DNA of 64,000 nucleotides from Nocardia yamanashiensis NBRC 100130 (GTDB lineage: Bacteria; Actinomycetota; Actinomycetes; Mycobacteriales; Mycobacteriaceae): positions 49,767 to 113,766 of the forward strand of contig NZ_BDCD01000033.1 in the NCBI RefSeq assembly GCF_001613325.1, written 5' to 3'. This document shows positions 7,914-15,123 of this stretch, piece by piece. A model generated the notes under the pieces. That model searched no databases and was not told the DNA's origin. It was given only the letters and a program-made list of their open reading frames with translations. The position numbers were made by a program, and so were the translations under genes. Numbering within the stretch: the stretch's first letter is position 1; every line of letters starts with the position of its first letter.

Positions 7914-8000
7914 CCTAGGTTTGCCTATTCCCACGACGGAGGACATTTCACGCCACGTCGGGAACGATCCGCGCCGGTCCCACCAACCGGAAGTTGTTCC
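7914..8000 (-). promoter_or_regulatory. Promoter element shared with the araC gene at 22656 (copy 1)
   Basis: Aligned without gaps to 22820-22905, 57 of the first 80 positions are identical, including CCTAGGTTTG at one end, CACGYCGGGAAC in the middle and CGGAAG at the other end. Neither copy codes for protein. Both lie upstream of minus-strand genes, copy 1 ending 40 nt before the alpha/beta hydrolase start. It is best read as a regulator-binding region plus promoter common to two genes. Confidence 0.65.
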
Positions 8001-8042
8001 GGGGATAAGCCTCGAAGCAGGTCGATCCGACTCGCTGTACCT

Positions 8043-8303
8043 CTACCGTGTGCCGGTAAAGCTGTTCACCCGGTTGCGTTGGACTGTCATCAGCACGGTA
8101 TAACGTCCGCCGGCAGCGAGACTGCCCGAAAGCCTGGAGAAGTCGGTATCCACCAGGGCGCGGGCGAGCGGGTCTTGCATCGCGGGGACCAGGCCGTACT
8201 GACAGCTCCAGCTAGCAATGAGGCCGACCGCCAAGCTCTTCAGACCGGGAAGGTTGAACGTGCCGTAGGTTGAGGCGGCGGGTTCGTGGTAGAGGTCGGG
8301 GAT
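8043..8303 (-). pseudogene. C-terminal remnant of an NCS1-type (cytosine/purine) permease
   Basis: The frame reads TYGTFNLPGLKSLAVGLIAS, then WSCQYGLVPAMQDPLARALV and a GGRYTVL ending. This resembles the last two membrane segments of nucleobase-cation symporter-1 permeases. The rest of the ~450-residue protein is absent and no start site is seen. It lies next to a decayed pucR regulator on the other strand; such permeases and PucR regulators often form purine or hydantoin utilisation loci. The family assignment rests on pattern memory and is moderate. Confidence 0.4.
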
Positions 8304-8339
8304 CGAGAGGGTGCCGCCGCCTGGCCTCGATCGGCTGTG

Positions 8340-8866
8340 AACCGATCGAGGAGCAAGTGCGTTTGGCCGCGGCCACACTCAATCGCACGCCCCGACCCTG
8401 GAAGGGGATCTCCTCTGCGACGGCCCGGCCGTGCTGTACCTGGTCGAGGGCGTGATGGGGTGAGATTGATGCGTCCCGGTCGCGGGACTGCGTGATTCGC
8501 TGGTCCGCGCCCGCGAGGTCTGCCAGGTGCTACGCGCCCAGCAGACCCCCGACGCGGCGGCCTTCGCCGATGTCGCTACCTTTTGCATGCTGCTCGAACT
8601 ACTCGATTACTGAGTGCAGCAACGCTTCTCGGAACAAATCCTGGCCCCGCTCCGCGATCACGACGCGCGCCCACACCGGTCTCGAACACACCCCGGGGAC
8701 CTTCCTCGTCCGCGACTTCTAATGAGCGATCGCGGCCGCGGCGCTGCACGTCCACGTCAACACCCTGCGAAATCGCATGTCCCGCATCATCGAACTGACC
8801 GGGCGCAATGTGGGCCGCCTGGAGGACGCCATCGACTTGTATCTGGCCTTGATGGTGGACTGGTGA
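8340..8866 (+). pseudogene. Decayed PucR-family regulator
   Basis: The last 45 codons (about 8730-8866) read HVHVNTLRNRMSRIIELTGR then NVGRLEDAIDLYLAL, the diagnostic C-terminal helix-turn-helix of PucR regulators. Upstream pieces are recognisable in other frames: DLLCDGPAVLYLVEG near 8408, then LRDSLVRAREVCQVLRAQQT followed by a TGA at 8611-8613, then a shifted segment around QQRFSEQILAPLRDHDAR. At least two frameshifts and one internal stop separate the pieces. The gene is therefore inactive, matching the decayed permease beside it. Confidence 0.7.
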
Positions 8867-8904
8867 ACGCCGCGGCTTCGGGTGACCGGTGAAGGTTGGT
8901 GAGG

Positions 8905-8991
8905 TCAGTGGGCGCTACCGAACATCAGCGCGCCGAGCAGCAGCGAAAGAACGTATTGGATCTGCTCCAAAGGGGACTTGTTCTCGTACAT
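8905..8991 (-). CDS. 28-residue single-helix membrane peptide
   Basis: The frame reads MYENKSPLEQIQYVLSLLLG followed by ALMFGSAH and a stop. AGGAG lies 7 nt before the ATG at 8991. A charged N-terminal dozen residues is followed by one hydrophobic helix, as in small bitopic membrane peptides. It is transcribed away from the cspA-like gene. The ribosome site and amphipathic order make it more than a random frame, but no family is recognised. Confidence 0.55.
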   Translation of the reverse strand: MYENKSPLEQIQYVLSLLLGALMFGSAH

Positions 8992-9270
8992 GTCGATTCT
9001 CCTGTCGCGGCAACAATTCCGGACCGACTGTGGCAACCTCGCAGATAATGGACAACCCCGGAATTCTGGTGGCACACAAACTGAGGTCCGGTGCGGCGGC
9101 GCGAGGAGTCGGCGGTCGGGTCCACCTGCGGTCGGCCGGGGCGGTGGCCCCAACCCTGGCTTCGGTCACCAGCGGTGGGAGGAGTCGAAGCGATAAGGCA
9201 TAGTGGTGGGCGAGAACGGGCGTGTTACCAGAATTTGCTCGGCTCGCTACAGAAAAGAAGTTGTTACAGC

Positions 9271-9474
9271 ATGGCTCAAGGCAGTGTGAAGTGGTTCAAC
9301 GGCGAGAAGGGCTTCGGCTTCATCGCTCAAGACGGAGGCGGCCCGGACGTCTTCGTGCATTACTCGGCCATCGGCGGTTCGGGTTACAAATCCCTCGATG
9401 AGGGTCAGCGGGTCGAGTTCTCGATCGAGCAGGGCCAGAAGGGCCCGCAGGCGCAGGACGTCCGCGCGATCTGA
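9271..9474 (+). CDS. CspA-family cold-shock protein
   Basis: 67 residues beginning MAQGSVKWFNGEKGFGFIAQ. Both RNA-binding motifs are intact: RNP1 KGFGFI (about residues 14-19) and RNP2 VFVHYSAI (about 29-36). It is an RNA/ssDNA chaperone of the standard single-domain length. The gene stands alone and ends in a strong hairpin terminator at 9491-9526. The longer open frame upstream of 9271 is not supported because family members start at this Met. Confidence 0.97.
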   Translation: MAQGSVKWFNGEKGFGFIAQDGGGPDVFVHYSAIGGSGYKSLDEGQRVEFSIEQGQKGPQAQDVRAI

Positions 9475-9490
9475 GTCGGCATGACTTGTG

Positions 9491-9526
9491 AAGAGCTTCG
9501 CACCGTCGCCGGTGCGAAGCTCTTTT
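9491..9526 (+). terminator. Rho-independent terminator of the cspA-like gene
   Basis: A perfect 14-bp stem, AAGAGCTTCGCACC (9491-9504) with GGTGCGAAGCTCTT (9511-9524), a 6-nt loop and a short T run. It starts 17 nt after the stop codon. Confidence 0.9.
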
Positions 9527-9541
9527 CGTCGCTATGACTGT

Positions 9542-9720
9542 TCAGTGCAGATAGACCGAGGCATCCACGTCGTAGGTCGGCAGGGGGTTGTTGGGGGTGC
9601 CCGGGTCATCGCGAGCCCACTCCGCGACAGCGCGCGAAGGTGACATCACCGCGGTCCTGGGCGTAGGCGATCAGGTTGCGCAGCGCCAGATATTGATTGT
9701 GCGGCAGCGTAATAGAACGA
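9542..9720 (-). pseudogene. C-terminal fragment of an unrecognised gene with one frameshift
   Basis: Read on the minus strand, SITLPHNQYLALRNLIAYAQ DRGDVTFAR continues, after a one-base slip near 9630, into AVAEWARDDPGTPNNPLP TYDVDASVYLH and a TGA at 9544. Both halves look like coding sequence and join smoothly. No start, no upstream part and no family could be recognised. Confidence 0.4.
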
Positions 9721-9816
9721 AGCCCGACTGCGGCGATGTTGGATAAGGGCAGTCTTTCGTCACCCGACGTGCCGCCTACCCGCAACAGTCGGGTGCCGAA
9801 ACTCGGAGGGACAAGC

Positions 9817-10371
9817 TCAGAACGGTTGGTGTGGGGAACGATTCGGTGGGACGTATCGCTGCCCGGGCAGGTACAGCGGTTGCCCGTAATGGCTGGGTGT
9901 GCCGCGATACGGCGGAATCGGAATGGTCTGCTCTGTCATTCCTTGATCCCACTGCGGCGCAGCATAGTTCGGTACGAACCCGGTAGGAGAGGACTGAGGG
10001 AGATTCGGCCAGGGTGCGTGCGATGGGGGAGCGGGCTGGAATCTATGCCGCGCCGAGCCGCGGGTCGCGCCGCGGCCGAGTTCGCGGACCAGCAGGAAGC
10101 CGCCGCCGCCCAGTGCGAGGGTGCCGATGCCGAGGAGAACCCATGGCGTCCAGCTGTCCCGTTCCTTCTGCTCCTCGTAGCTGCGTGTCGTCGAGTGCCC
10201 CCTGCGCGAGGTGGTGCACGTGTCACCGACTTTCATCTCGCTACCGGCGCAGGTGACTTTGCCGTCCCCGGATTCGATCAGGAGCACCGCTCCGCCGACA
10301 AGCAATCCACAGCCGACGACGGCGGTCAGGAGGTATGACATCAGGGTCTTGAGGCGTCGGGCTGTACGCAT
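9817..10371 (-). CDS. Two-TM membrane protein with Cys-containing loop and Pro-rich tail
   Basis: 184 residues. TM1 is at about residues 10-32 (SYLLTAVVGCGLLVGGAVLLI) and is followed by a short loop with two Cys (VTCAGSEMKVGDTCTT). TM2 is at about 75-97 and is followed by a Pro/Tyr/Gln-rich C-terminal tail of about 75 residues. The loop would be outside if the Arg-rich N-terminus is inside, which allows a disulfide. Family unknown. A decayed paralogue with the same promoter layout is at 36258-36457. The TTCCCA-N4-TGGGAA palindrome lies 93 nt upstream of the start. Confidence 0.75.
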   Translation of the reverse strand: MRTARRLKTLMSYLLTAVVGCGLLVGGAVLLIESGDGKVTCAGSEMKVGDTCTTSRRGHSTTRSYEEQKERDSWTPWVLLGIGTLALGGGGFLLVRELGRGATRGSARHRFQPAPPSHAPWPNLPQSSPTGFVPNYAAPQWDQGMTEQTIPIPPYRGTPSHYGQPLYLPGQRYVPPNRSPHQPF

Positions 10372-10463
10372 GGAAGCCCTCTCTTCGGAGAACTGATTGC
10401 GACGGGGAGAATTCCTGCCGCGAGCGGGGGACTGCCTCGGAGCCTAATGGCGGTAATCGGCCC

Positions 10464-10479
10464 TTCCCATGAGTGGGAA
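10464..10479 (-). promoter_or_regulatory. Palindrome copy A: TTCCCA-TGAG-TGGGAA
   Basis: Perfect 6-bp arms with a 4-bp spacer. In the direction of the two-TM gene, the TGGGAA arm sits 17 bp upstream of TAGGCT (10446-10441), the spacing of -35 and -10 boxes, leaving a leader of about 65 nt. Confidence 0.7.
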
Positions 10480-10600
10480 ATGTGGGGACGCAATTGTTCT
10501 GGCACACGGGGAAGGTCCAGGCATCCTTACGCGCGCTTTTTGGTGCGCTGGTGCGGACCCGCTCCGACCGGGCCCGCGTCAGCGTCTTCTGCGCGTGTGT

Positions 10601-11320
10601 TCAGCCGATGGTCACCAGTCGCGCACCGCCGTCGGCCTCGATGACCGTGCCGGTGATATTGCGGTTGGTCGCGGCGAGCGCCACCACCTCGGCGATGTCT
10701 TCGGCAGTGGCGATGCGGCGGGCGGGCAGAGCCGCTGCGGCCGTGGCGAAGTAGTCGCGCTTTGCCTCCTCGGGCAGTCCGCTCCACCACGGGGTGTCCA
10801 CGAATCCCGGTGACACCGCGTTGACCCGGATCGGGGCCAGCTCGGCGGCCAGCGGTCGAACCAGCGCCTCGACCGCGGCATTGATCGCGCCGATCCCCGC
10901 GGTGCCGGGCATGCCGGTACGCGCGGTGACCGCGCCGAGCAGGGTGATCGAGCCGGTGGGGGACAGGTGGGGCAGCGCTGCTTGCACGGTGGTGATGTGC
11001 CCCCAGAATTTGGCTTCGAAAGCGTTGCGCAGCATGCCCAGATCCAAATCGGCGATCGGACCGACGCCTTCGCTCCCGGCGAGGGTGATCACCAACCAGT
11101 CGATGACGCCGATCTGCTCGGCGAGCGCCGACACGGCGTCGCGGTCCCCGCCATCGACCTGATGGCCGATCAAGTCAGGGTCGGTTCCGGCGACCTCGGC
11201 CAGTCGCGCGGCGCTGCGGCCGGCGATGTGGACCGTCGCGCCGCGCGCCTGCAGCTGCCGCGCGGTCGCCAATCCGACGCCGGAGGTGCCGCCGACTACC
11301 AAGGCGATAGGGGCATTCAT
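10601..11320 (-). CDS. SDR-family oxidoreductase-like protein lacking the Tyr-Lys catalytic pair
   Basis: 239 residues from ATG 11320. The nucleotide-binding Rossmann motif is GGTSGVGLATA (about residues 10-20), and VNAVSPGFVDTPW near 170 is typical of short-chain dehydrogenases. Where the catalytic YxxxK should stand, the chain reads GTAGIGAINAAVEAL, so both Tyr and Lys are missing. The protein may bind NAD(P) without classic SDR chemistry, or use other residues. It is divergent from a TetR regulator with a 30-bp palindromic operator between them, so it is a likely target of that regulator. Confidence 0.9.
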   Translation of the reverse strand: MNAPIALVVGGTSGVGLATARQLQARGATVHIAGRSAARLAEVAGTDPDLIGHQVDGGDRDAVSALAEQIGVIDWLVITLAGSEGVGPIADLDLGMLRNAFEAKFWGHITTVQAALPHLSPTGSITLLGAVTARTGMPGTAGIGAINAAVEALVRPLAAELAPIRVNAVSPGFVDTPWWSGLPEEAKRDYFATAAAALPARRIATAEDIAEVVALAATNRNITGTVIEADGGARLVTIG

Positions 11321-11340
11321 CAGGGGATTCCCTTCGGTCA

Positions 11341-11370
11341 ATTTCGAACCGAGACGTCTCGGTTCGAAAT
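11341..11370. promoter_or_regulatory. 30-bp perfect palindrome, TetR operator
   Basis: The half-site ATTTCGAACCGAGAC (11341-11355) is followed directly by its exact reverse complement (11356-11370), centred on CGAGACGTCTCG. It sits 21 bp from the SDR start and 19 bp from the tetR start, so a bound repressor would block both promoters. TetR-family operators are typically palindromes of this size. Confidence 0.9.
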
Positions 11371-11388
11371 AAGCTAACATCGGCGGCG

Positions 11389-11973
11389 ATGAACGAGCAA
11401 CCCCTCACTCCACGCCCCGGGCGCAAGCGCAGCCAGGAGAGCCGGCTGGCGATTCTGACCGCCGCTTTCGAGCTCACCAGTGAACTCGGATACGCCGGGC
11501 TGACCGTCGAAGGCATCGCCATTCGCGCTGGAACCGGCAAGCAGACCATCTATCGGTGGTGGCCGTCGAAGGCGGATGTGCTGCTGGACGCGCTGGCCAC
11601 CAAGGCGGACTTGTATGTGCCGGTCAGCGACGACCACGGCAGTTACGCCGCCGACCTGCATGCGTTCCTGGTCGCCAGTTTCGCGCTGGGGCGCAACGAG
11701 ACCGTGGTCGCCACGCTGCGCGCGCTCATGGCGCAGGCCCAGTTCGACCAAGCCTTCGGTCAGCGGTTGCGCAGCGAATTCCTGCAACGCCGCCGGGATG
11801 CGCTGGCGGTCATCACCGATCGTGCCGCCGCCCGCGGCGACCTGCCCGCCGACCCGCCACCGGCGATCGTCGCCGACATCGTCTTCGGCGTCATCTGGTA
11901 CCGGCTGCTGACCACTGATGAGCCCATCGAGGATCAGCTCGCCGACCGACTCGTGGCCACTCTCGCCCAGTAA
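11389..11973 (+). CDS. TetR/AcrR-family transcriptional regulator
   Basis: 194 residues. The N-terminal helix-turn-helix spans about residues 17-63: RLAILTAAFELTSELGYAGL, then IAIRAGTGKQTIYRWWPSKADVL, with the typical TIYRWW recognition helix. The rest is a helical ligand and dimer domain. It is encoded back to back with an SDR-like gene and directly followed (8-nt gap) by a second SDR gene, so it probably controls both through the palindrome at 11341-11370 and represses itself. Confidence 0.95.
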   Translation: MNEQPLTPRPGRKRSQESRLAILTAAFELTSELGYAGLTVEGIAIRAGTGKQTIYRWWPSKADVLLDALATKADLYVPVSDDHGSYAADLHAFLVASFALGRNETVVATLRALMAQAQFDQAFGQRLRSEFLQRRRDALAVITDRAAARGDLPADPPPAIVADIVFGVIWYRLLTTDEPIEDQLADRLVATLAQ

Positions 11974-11981
11974 GGAAATCC

Positions 11982-12806
11982 ATGTCCCTCACCGTCCTGA
12001 TCACCGGTGCCACCGACGGCCTCGGCCGTGCTCTCGCGGATCGGCTGGCCGCCGACGGCGCCACCCTCGTCTTGCACGGCCGCGACCACGAAAAGCTGAG
12101 CGACACCGCCGATTCCGTGCGTGCCCGGGGAGCGCGGGTGCACGCCGTGGTCGCCGATCTGGCCGACCTGGACCAGGTCCGCCGGCTCGCCACGCAGGTC
12201 GCCGACCGCACTGATCGGCTCGACGTGCTGGTGAACAATGCCGGCATCGGTTCCGGCCTGCCCGACGGCCGCTCTCGTCAGACCAGCGTCGACGGCTACG
12301 AGCTTCGCTTCGCCGTCAATTACCTCGCGGGTTTCGCGCTGACTCTGGATCTACTACCGCTGCTCCGCGATTCGACCCCAGCTCGCATTGTGAACGTCGC
12401 GTCCATCGGCCAGCATCCCCTGGATTTCGCCAATCTCATGCTCGAGCAGGGCTATTCCGGCACTCGCGCCTACGGTCAGAGCAAGCTCGCCCAGATCATG
12501 TCTGGTTTCGAGCTCGCAGAACGCCTGTCCGGCACGGGGATAACCGTCAACAGCGTGCACCCCGCGACCTACATGCCCACCAAGATGGTGCTCGCCGAGA
12601 TCGGCCATTCGATCGACACCCTCGACACGGGCGTCACCGCGACCCATCGCCTCGTCACCGACCCGGCTTTGGCGAGCACGACCGGATGTTTCTACGACCG
12701 CACCCATGAGGCCAAGGCCCATCCCCAGGCCTACGATTCTGCTGTCCGCCGAGAACTCTGGCAGCGCAGTCTCGACCTCATCGGCCGCGCCGATCCCTAC
12801 CCGTGA
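11982..12806 (+). CDS. Short-chain dehydrogenase/reductase, same operon as tetR
   Basis: 274 residues with all classical SDR motifs: TGATDGLG (about residues 8-15), NNAG (about 85-88), catalytic Ser in NVASIG (about 135), and YGQSK (about 162-166) with catalytic Tyr and Lys. The length and the extended C-terminus resemble retinol dehydrogenase / protochlorophyllide-reductase-like SDRs. It starts 8 nt after the tetR stop. The substrate is unknown; the paired catalytically odd SDR at 10601-11320 is probably co-regulated. Confidence 0.92.
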   Translation: MSLTVLITGATDGLGRALADRLAADGATLVLHGRDHEKLSDTADSVRARGARVHAVVADLADLDQVRRLATQVADRTDRLDVLVNNAGIGSGLPDGRSRQTSVDGYELRFAVNYLAGFALTLDLLPLLRDSTPARIVNVASIGQHPLDFANLMLEQGYSGTRAYGQSKLAQIMSGFELAERLSGTGITVNSVHPATYMPTKMVLAEIGHSIDTLDTGVTATHRLVTDPALASTTGCFYDRTHEAKAHPQAYDSAVRRELWQRSLDLIGRADPYP

Positions 12807-13012
12807 TGCTGTGCGGAATGTCTGGTCTCCTGGTGCCGGACGCGTTCGCTCTCGGAAATCTGTAGCCGCAAAAAGAAATTCCGATTGGTCGATTCGGTTT
12901 CTGGAGTCCCCCTCATGGCGTGACAAGTCCTCCTGTCCCCGTGCCATCCGCCCTTAGATTCATCTGCACTCGATCCAGATCCCTGTATCTCCAGCCCGGA
13001 GGAAAGATACCC

Positions 13013-13828
13013 ATGACGAACCCTGACGGCATCGGCACCGCGGCGGCTGCGACCACCCTCAAGCTGCTCCACATCGGTGGTCCCACCATCCGATTCCGCT
13101 ACAGCGATCTGGTGTGGCTGACCGATCCGACCTTCGACGAGCCCGGCGACTACGTGGGCGGAGGCGGTGTCACCCTCTCCAAGCTGACCGGTCCCGCCGT
13201 GCCCGCCGATGAAATCGGGCCTGTGGACGTAGTGCTGCTCTCCCATGATCAGCACCCGGACAATCTCGACCGTTCGGGACGGGAATTCCTCGCCGGTGTC
13301 GAAACCGTGCTGTCCACGCCGGACGCGGCCGAACGTCTGGGAGGCGTTCGTGGACTGGCCAGTTGGGAATCGGTGCAGCTTGGGGCGGTCACGGTGACCG
13401 CCGTGCCGGCACTGCACGGACCCGAAGGCTGCGAGCCGCTGACCGGTGTCGTTACCGGATTCGTGCTCCAGGCCGAGGGCCTGCCGACGGTGTACTTCTC
13501 CGGAGACAACGCTTCGGTCGACTACGTGCAGCAGATCGCGGAGCGTGTCGGTCGTATCGATCTGGCCATTCTGAATGTCGGTGCGGCCAATACCGATCGC
13601 TTCGGCGACAGCGACCTGACCCTCAACGGCCGCACCGCAGTCCGTGCCTCCGTCGCGCTCGGCGACGCCCTGATCGTGCCGGTGCATGCCGAGGGTTGGG
13701 CGCATTTCTCCGAGCACCTGCACTATCTGACCAATAGGTTCACTCTCGCCGATCGTGCCCACTTGCTGCGAATCCCCACGCCCGGTCAGTTGCTTCTCGT
13801 CGAGCTCGCCGCCGCCGCGGTCTCCTGA
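13013..13828 (+). CDS. Metallo-beta-lactamase-fold hydrolase (UlaG-like)
   Basis: 271 residues from ATG 13013, with GGAGGAAAG about 7 nt upstream. The metal motif is SHDQHPDN (about residues 78-85). It keeps HxxHxD, but Asn replaces the final His of the canonical HxHxDH. Other metal-ligand regions are visible: ALHGPEG near 133, FSGDNAS near 165 and PVHAEGWAHFSEH near 225. It belongs to the L-ascorbate-6-phosphate lactonase-like branch; the physiological substrate is unknown. It stands alone between an SDR gene and a convergent nitrilase-like gene. Confidence 0.88.
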   Translation: MTNPDGIGTAAAATTLKLLHIGGPTIRFRYSDLVWLTDPTFDEPGDYVGGGGVTLSKLTGPAVPADEIGPVDVVLLSHDQHPDNLDRSGREFLAGVETVLSTPDAAERLGGVRGLASWESVQLGAVTVTAVPALHGPEGCEPLTGVVTGFVLQAEGLPTVYFSGDNASVDYVQQIAERVGRIDLAILNVGAANTDRFGDSDLTLNGRTAVRASVALGDALIVPVHAEGWAHFSEHLHYLTNRFTLADRAHLLRIPTPGQLLLVELAAAAVS

Positions 13829-13837
13829 TCGGTTCCT

Positions 13838-14662
13838 TCAGAAGTCGCCGCCTTCGCGAATCAGTCGCTGAACTTCGCGTTCGATCAAGCCGAGGCGGCC
13901 TTCCGCCAGCAACGGGATCTCATGGCGCCGGCGGCGGCATTGCTGGATATCGATGTCCGCCACCAGCAGTGAAGGGTGCCAGAACGGCGCCTGCGCGGTC
14001 ACCTGCCCCGATGGGTCGATGACCCGTGACCCACCCCAGAACCGAGTACCGTCCTCGTCACCGACTCTGTTGACGAACACCACCCAGCTCTGGTGCATTC
14101 GGGCAATGAAGGTCAGCAATTGGTCCCAGTAGTCGATGACGTCGAGTGTTTCCGGGCCGAAGCCCGCCGCACTGTTGGCCGGAATGACCATCACCTCGGC
14201 GCCATCCTGGGCCGCCAGCCATGGCAGCACCTGCTGCCATGCATCGTTGCAGATGAGAACCGCCATGCGGCCGAAACGAGTATCGAAGGCCTGCATGGAC
14301 TGGCCGGGACTGGCGCGTTTGCGCTCCTCCCACACGAGATAGTTCGGCAGATACAGCTTGCGATGAACATGATGCACCAGGCCGCCGGTGTAATAGCCTG
14401 CCGCGTTGAACTGACGGATACCGCCGTCCTCGCGGAACCCCACGAGAACATCCATCCCGTCTCTGGTGAGGCCGGTCAGGCGCGAGTCGGCGGCCGCCAG
14501 CGGATGACCCTCACGTGCGTAGCCATGTAGGGACAACTCGGGGAAGATCGTCAGTTCCGCACCCAGCTCGGCCGCTTCGTCGACGAAGTTCCGGACCGCA
14601 TCGAAGGACTTCGCCAACTCGCCTTCGCTAGCGCAATCAAGTTGCGCGAGAGCAATTTTCAT
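13838..14662 (-). CDS. Carbon-nitrogen hydrolase (nitrilase superfamily, amidase type)
   Basis: 274 residues. The Glu-Lys-Cys catalytic triad is visible: Glu in FPELSLHGY (about residue 42), Lys in HRKLYLPNY (about 101) and Cys in VLICNDAWQQ (about 137). HGY and LPNY resemble the glutaminase domain of NAD synthetases and related amidases. It hydrolyses a non-peptide C-N bond of unknown substrate. The stop lies 9 nt from the convergent MBL-fold gene. Confidence 0.93.
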   Translation of the reverse strand: MKIALAQLDCASEGELAKSFDAVRNFVDEAAELGAELTIFPELSLHGYAREGHPLAAADSRLTGLTRDGMDVLVGFREDGGIRQFNAAGYYTGGLVHHVHRKLYLPNYLVWEERKRASPGQSMQAFDTRFGRMAVLICNDAWQQVLPWLAAQDGAEVMVIPANSAAGFGPETLDVIDYWDQLLTFIARMHQSWVVFVNRVGDEDGTRFWGGSRVIDPSGQVTAQAPFWHPSLLVADIDIQQCRRRRHEIPLLAEGRLGLIEREVQRLIREGGDF

Positions 14663-14818
14663 TCACTGTCGCTTGTCGGCACCTGCATGCGTCGCAAGGT
14701 ACCAGTGGCGGCTCGGCCCGCTGCTTCCCAGACGTGGAGGGCTGTACCGCAATGACGGCGGTGTGCAGCGAGACACTGCGAACCATGTTCAGCGCGGAAG
14801 GCTCGGCTGGCCGGGAAC

Positions 14819-14870
14819 GTCGCTCCCGGGCTCCAAGTGTCACAGGAATGAAGCGGAGCCCGGGAGCGAC
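14819..14870. repeat. Perfect 16-bp inverted repeat between nitrilase-like and lipase genes
   Basis: GTCGCTCCCGGGCTCC (14819-14834) pairs exactly with GGAGCCCGGGAGCGAC (14855-14870) around a 20-nt loop. It lies upstream of the nitrilase-like gene (divergent side) and about 200 nt past the lipase terminator. There is no T run. It could be a structured RNA, an operator pair or a recombination relic. Confidence 0.6.
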
Positions 14871-15064
14871 TATGTCGCGGCCGGAAGTGAACCCGATCGG
14901 GAATACGCGTATTCCGGCGCCATCTCGATGAAAGGTGAGATCCGATAGGGGGGAATGGCTTTCATCGCAAGGCGCGGCAGGGTTCGCCGCGACGGCCCGG
15001 GTCCTGAGGTTGGGAAGGATGTCCGGACGCGTATCGACATTACGCCTTACGCCGGAACTCGCCG

Positions 15065-15092
15065 GGCGGCTGTTCCCTCTAATGGGAACAGC
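15065..15092 (-). terminator. Terminator hairpin downstream of the lipase gene
   Basis: An 11-bp stem, CGGCTGTTCCC with GGGAACAGCCG, around a TCTAAT loop, 31 nt past the lipase stop. A T run is lacking, as is usual in actinomycetes. Confidence 0.65.
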
Positions 15093-15123
15093 CGGCCACC
15101 CGAGGCGGTGACCGTTCGGGTGC

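Noticed and set aside
7920..7940. TATTCCCACGAC as another palindrome copy
   Set aside because: Only one arm is present; there is no TGGGAA at the 4-bp spacing.
15071..15087. TTCCC...GGGAA near the lipase end as a palindrome copy
   Set aside because: The arms extend to CGGCTGTTCCC/GGGAACAGCCG with a 6-nt loop, and its position after the stop fits a terminator instead of the N4 palindrome.
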